Below, piece by piece: positions 5,076 through 6,545 of a stretch of DNA of 6,545 nucleotides. Both the position numbers and the translations under genes were made by a program. Source of the DNA: DAIOHQ01 sp036744635 (lineage in GTDB: Bacteria > Planctomycetota > Phycisphaerae > Tepidisphaerales > Tepidisphaeraceae); assembly GCA_036744635.1 (NCBI GenBank), contig DAIOHQ010000260.1:1-6545 (forward strand), in the 5' to 3' direction. Within the stretch, counting starts at the first letter, position 1; each line of letters begins with the position of its first letter. Below the pieces are notes generated by a model, which was given only the letters and a program-made list of their open reading frames with translations, had not been told where the DNA came from and ran no database searches.

Positions 5076-6545
<1,470 letters not shown>

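Overview
The window reads as a bacterial chromosome segment, most likely from a planctomycete-type organism. This is an inference from three things: a secreted protein whose C-terminus resembles the HEAT-like repeats common in Planctomycetota, a Gfo/Idh/MocA oxidoreductase that looks like the GH109-related members abundant in Planctomycetota and Verrucomicrobia, and GC-rich coding DNA with few strong Shine-Dalgarno sites. No 16S rRNA or other phylogenetic marker is present, so the assignment is tentative.

Positions 1-865 look like the right-hand end of an integrated mobile element. A reading frame enters from the left edge and stops at 206, overlapping by four bases (ATGA) the start of a 96-residue helical protein of unknown function (203-493). 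A gene-free stretch follows (494-821), rich in dyads and with an AT-rich right half. At 822-865 lies the 3' part of a tRNA-Val(GAC) gene: part of the anticodon stem, the full anticodon loop, T arm and 3' acceptor strand, but no 5' half. A tRNA 3' fragment without its 5' half is the usual scar at the distal end (attR) of an island integrated into a tRNA gene. The island would lie to the left, with the intact tRNA beyond the window.

Positions 866-2255 hold a short stretch with decayed or startless coding frames, one carrying a CxxC motif, and then a 396-residue protein that I do not recognise (1065-2255).

Positions 2272-3414 (minus strand) encode a Gfo/Idh/MocA-family NAD(P)-dependent sugar oxidoreductase, or a GH109-like enzyme, convergent with the unknown gene. 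A 210-base intergenic region with a 17-base imperfect tandem repeat separates it from a divergent gene (3625-4824) for an exported protein with a C-terminal HEAT-like domain.

The right end carries the first 490 codons of pyruvate:ferredoxin (flavodoxin) oxidoreductase (nifJ/por, 5076 to the window edge). It has a TATAAT box, a GGAG ribosome binding site and two perfect 10-base palindromes upstream. It oxidatively decarboxylates pyruvate to acetyl-CoA while reducing ferredoxin or flavodoxin, which suggests an anaerobic or facultatively fermentative lifestyle. The chromosomal genes from 1065 onward do not form one operon and appear to be individually transcribed.
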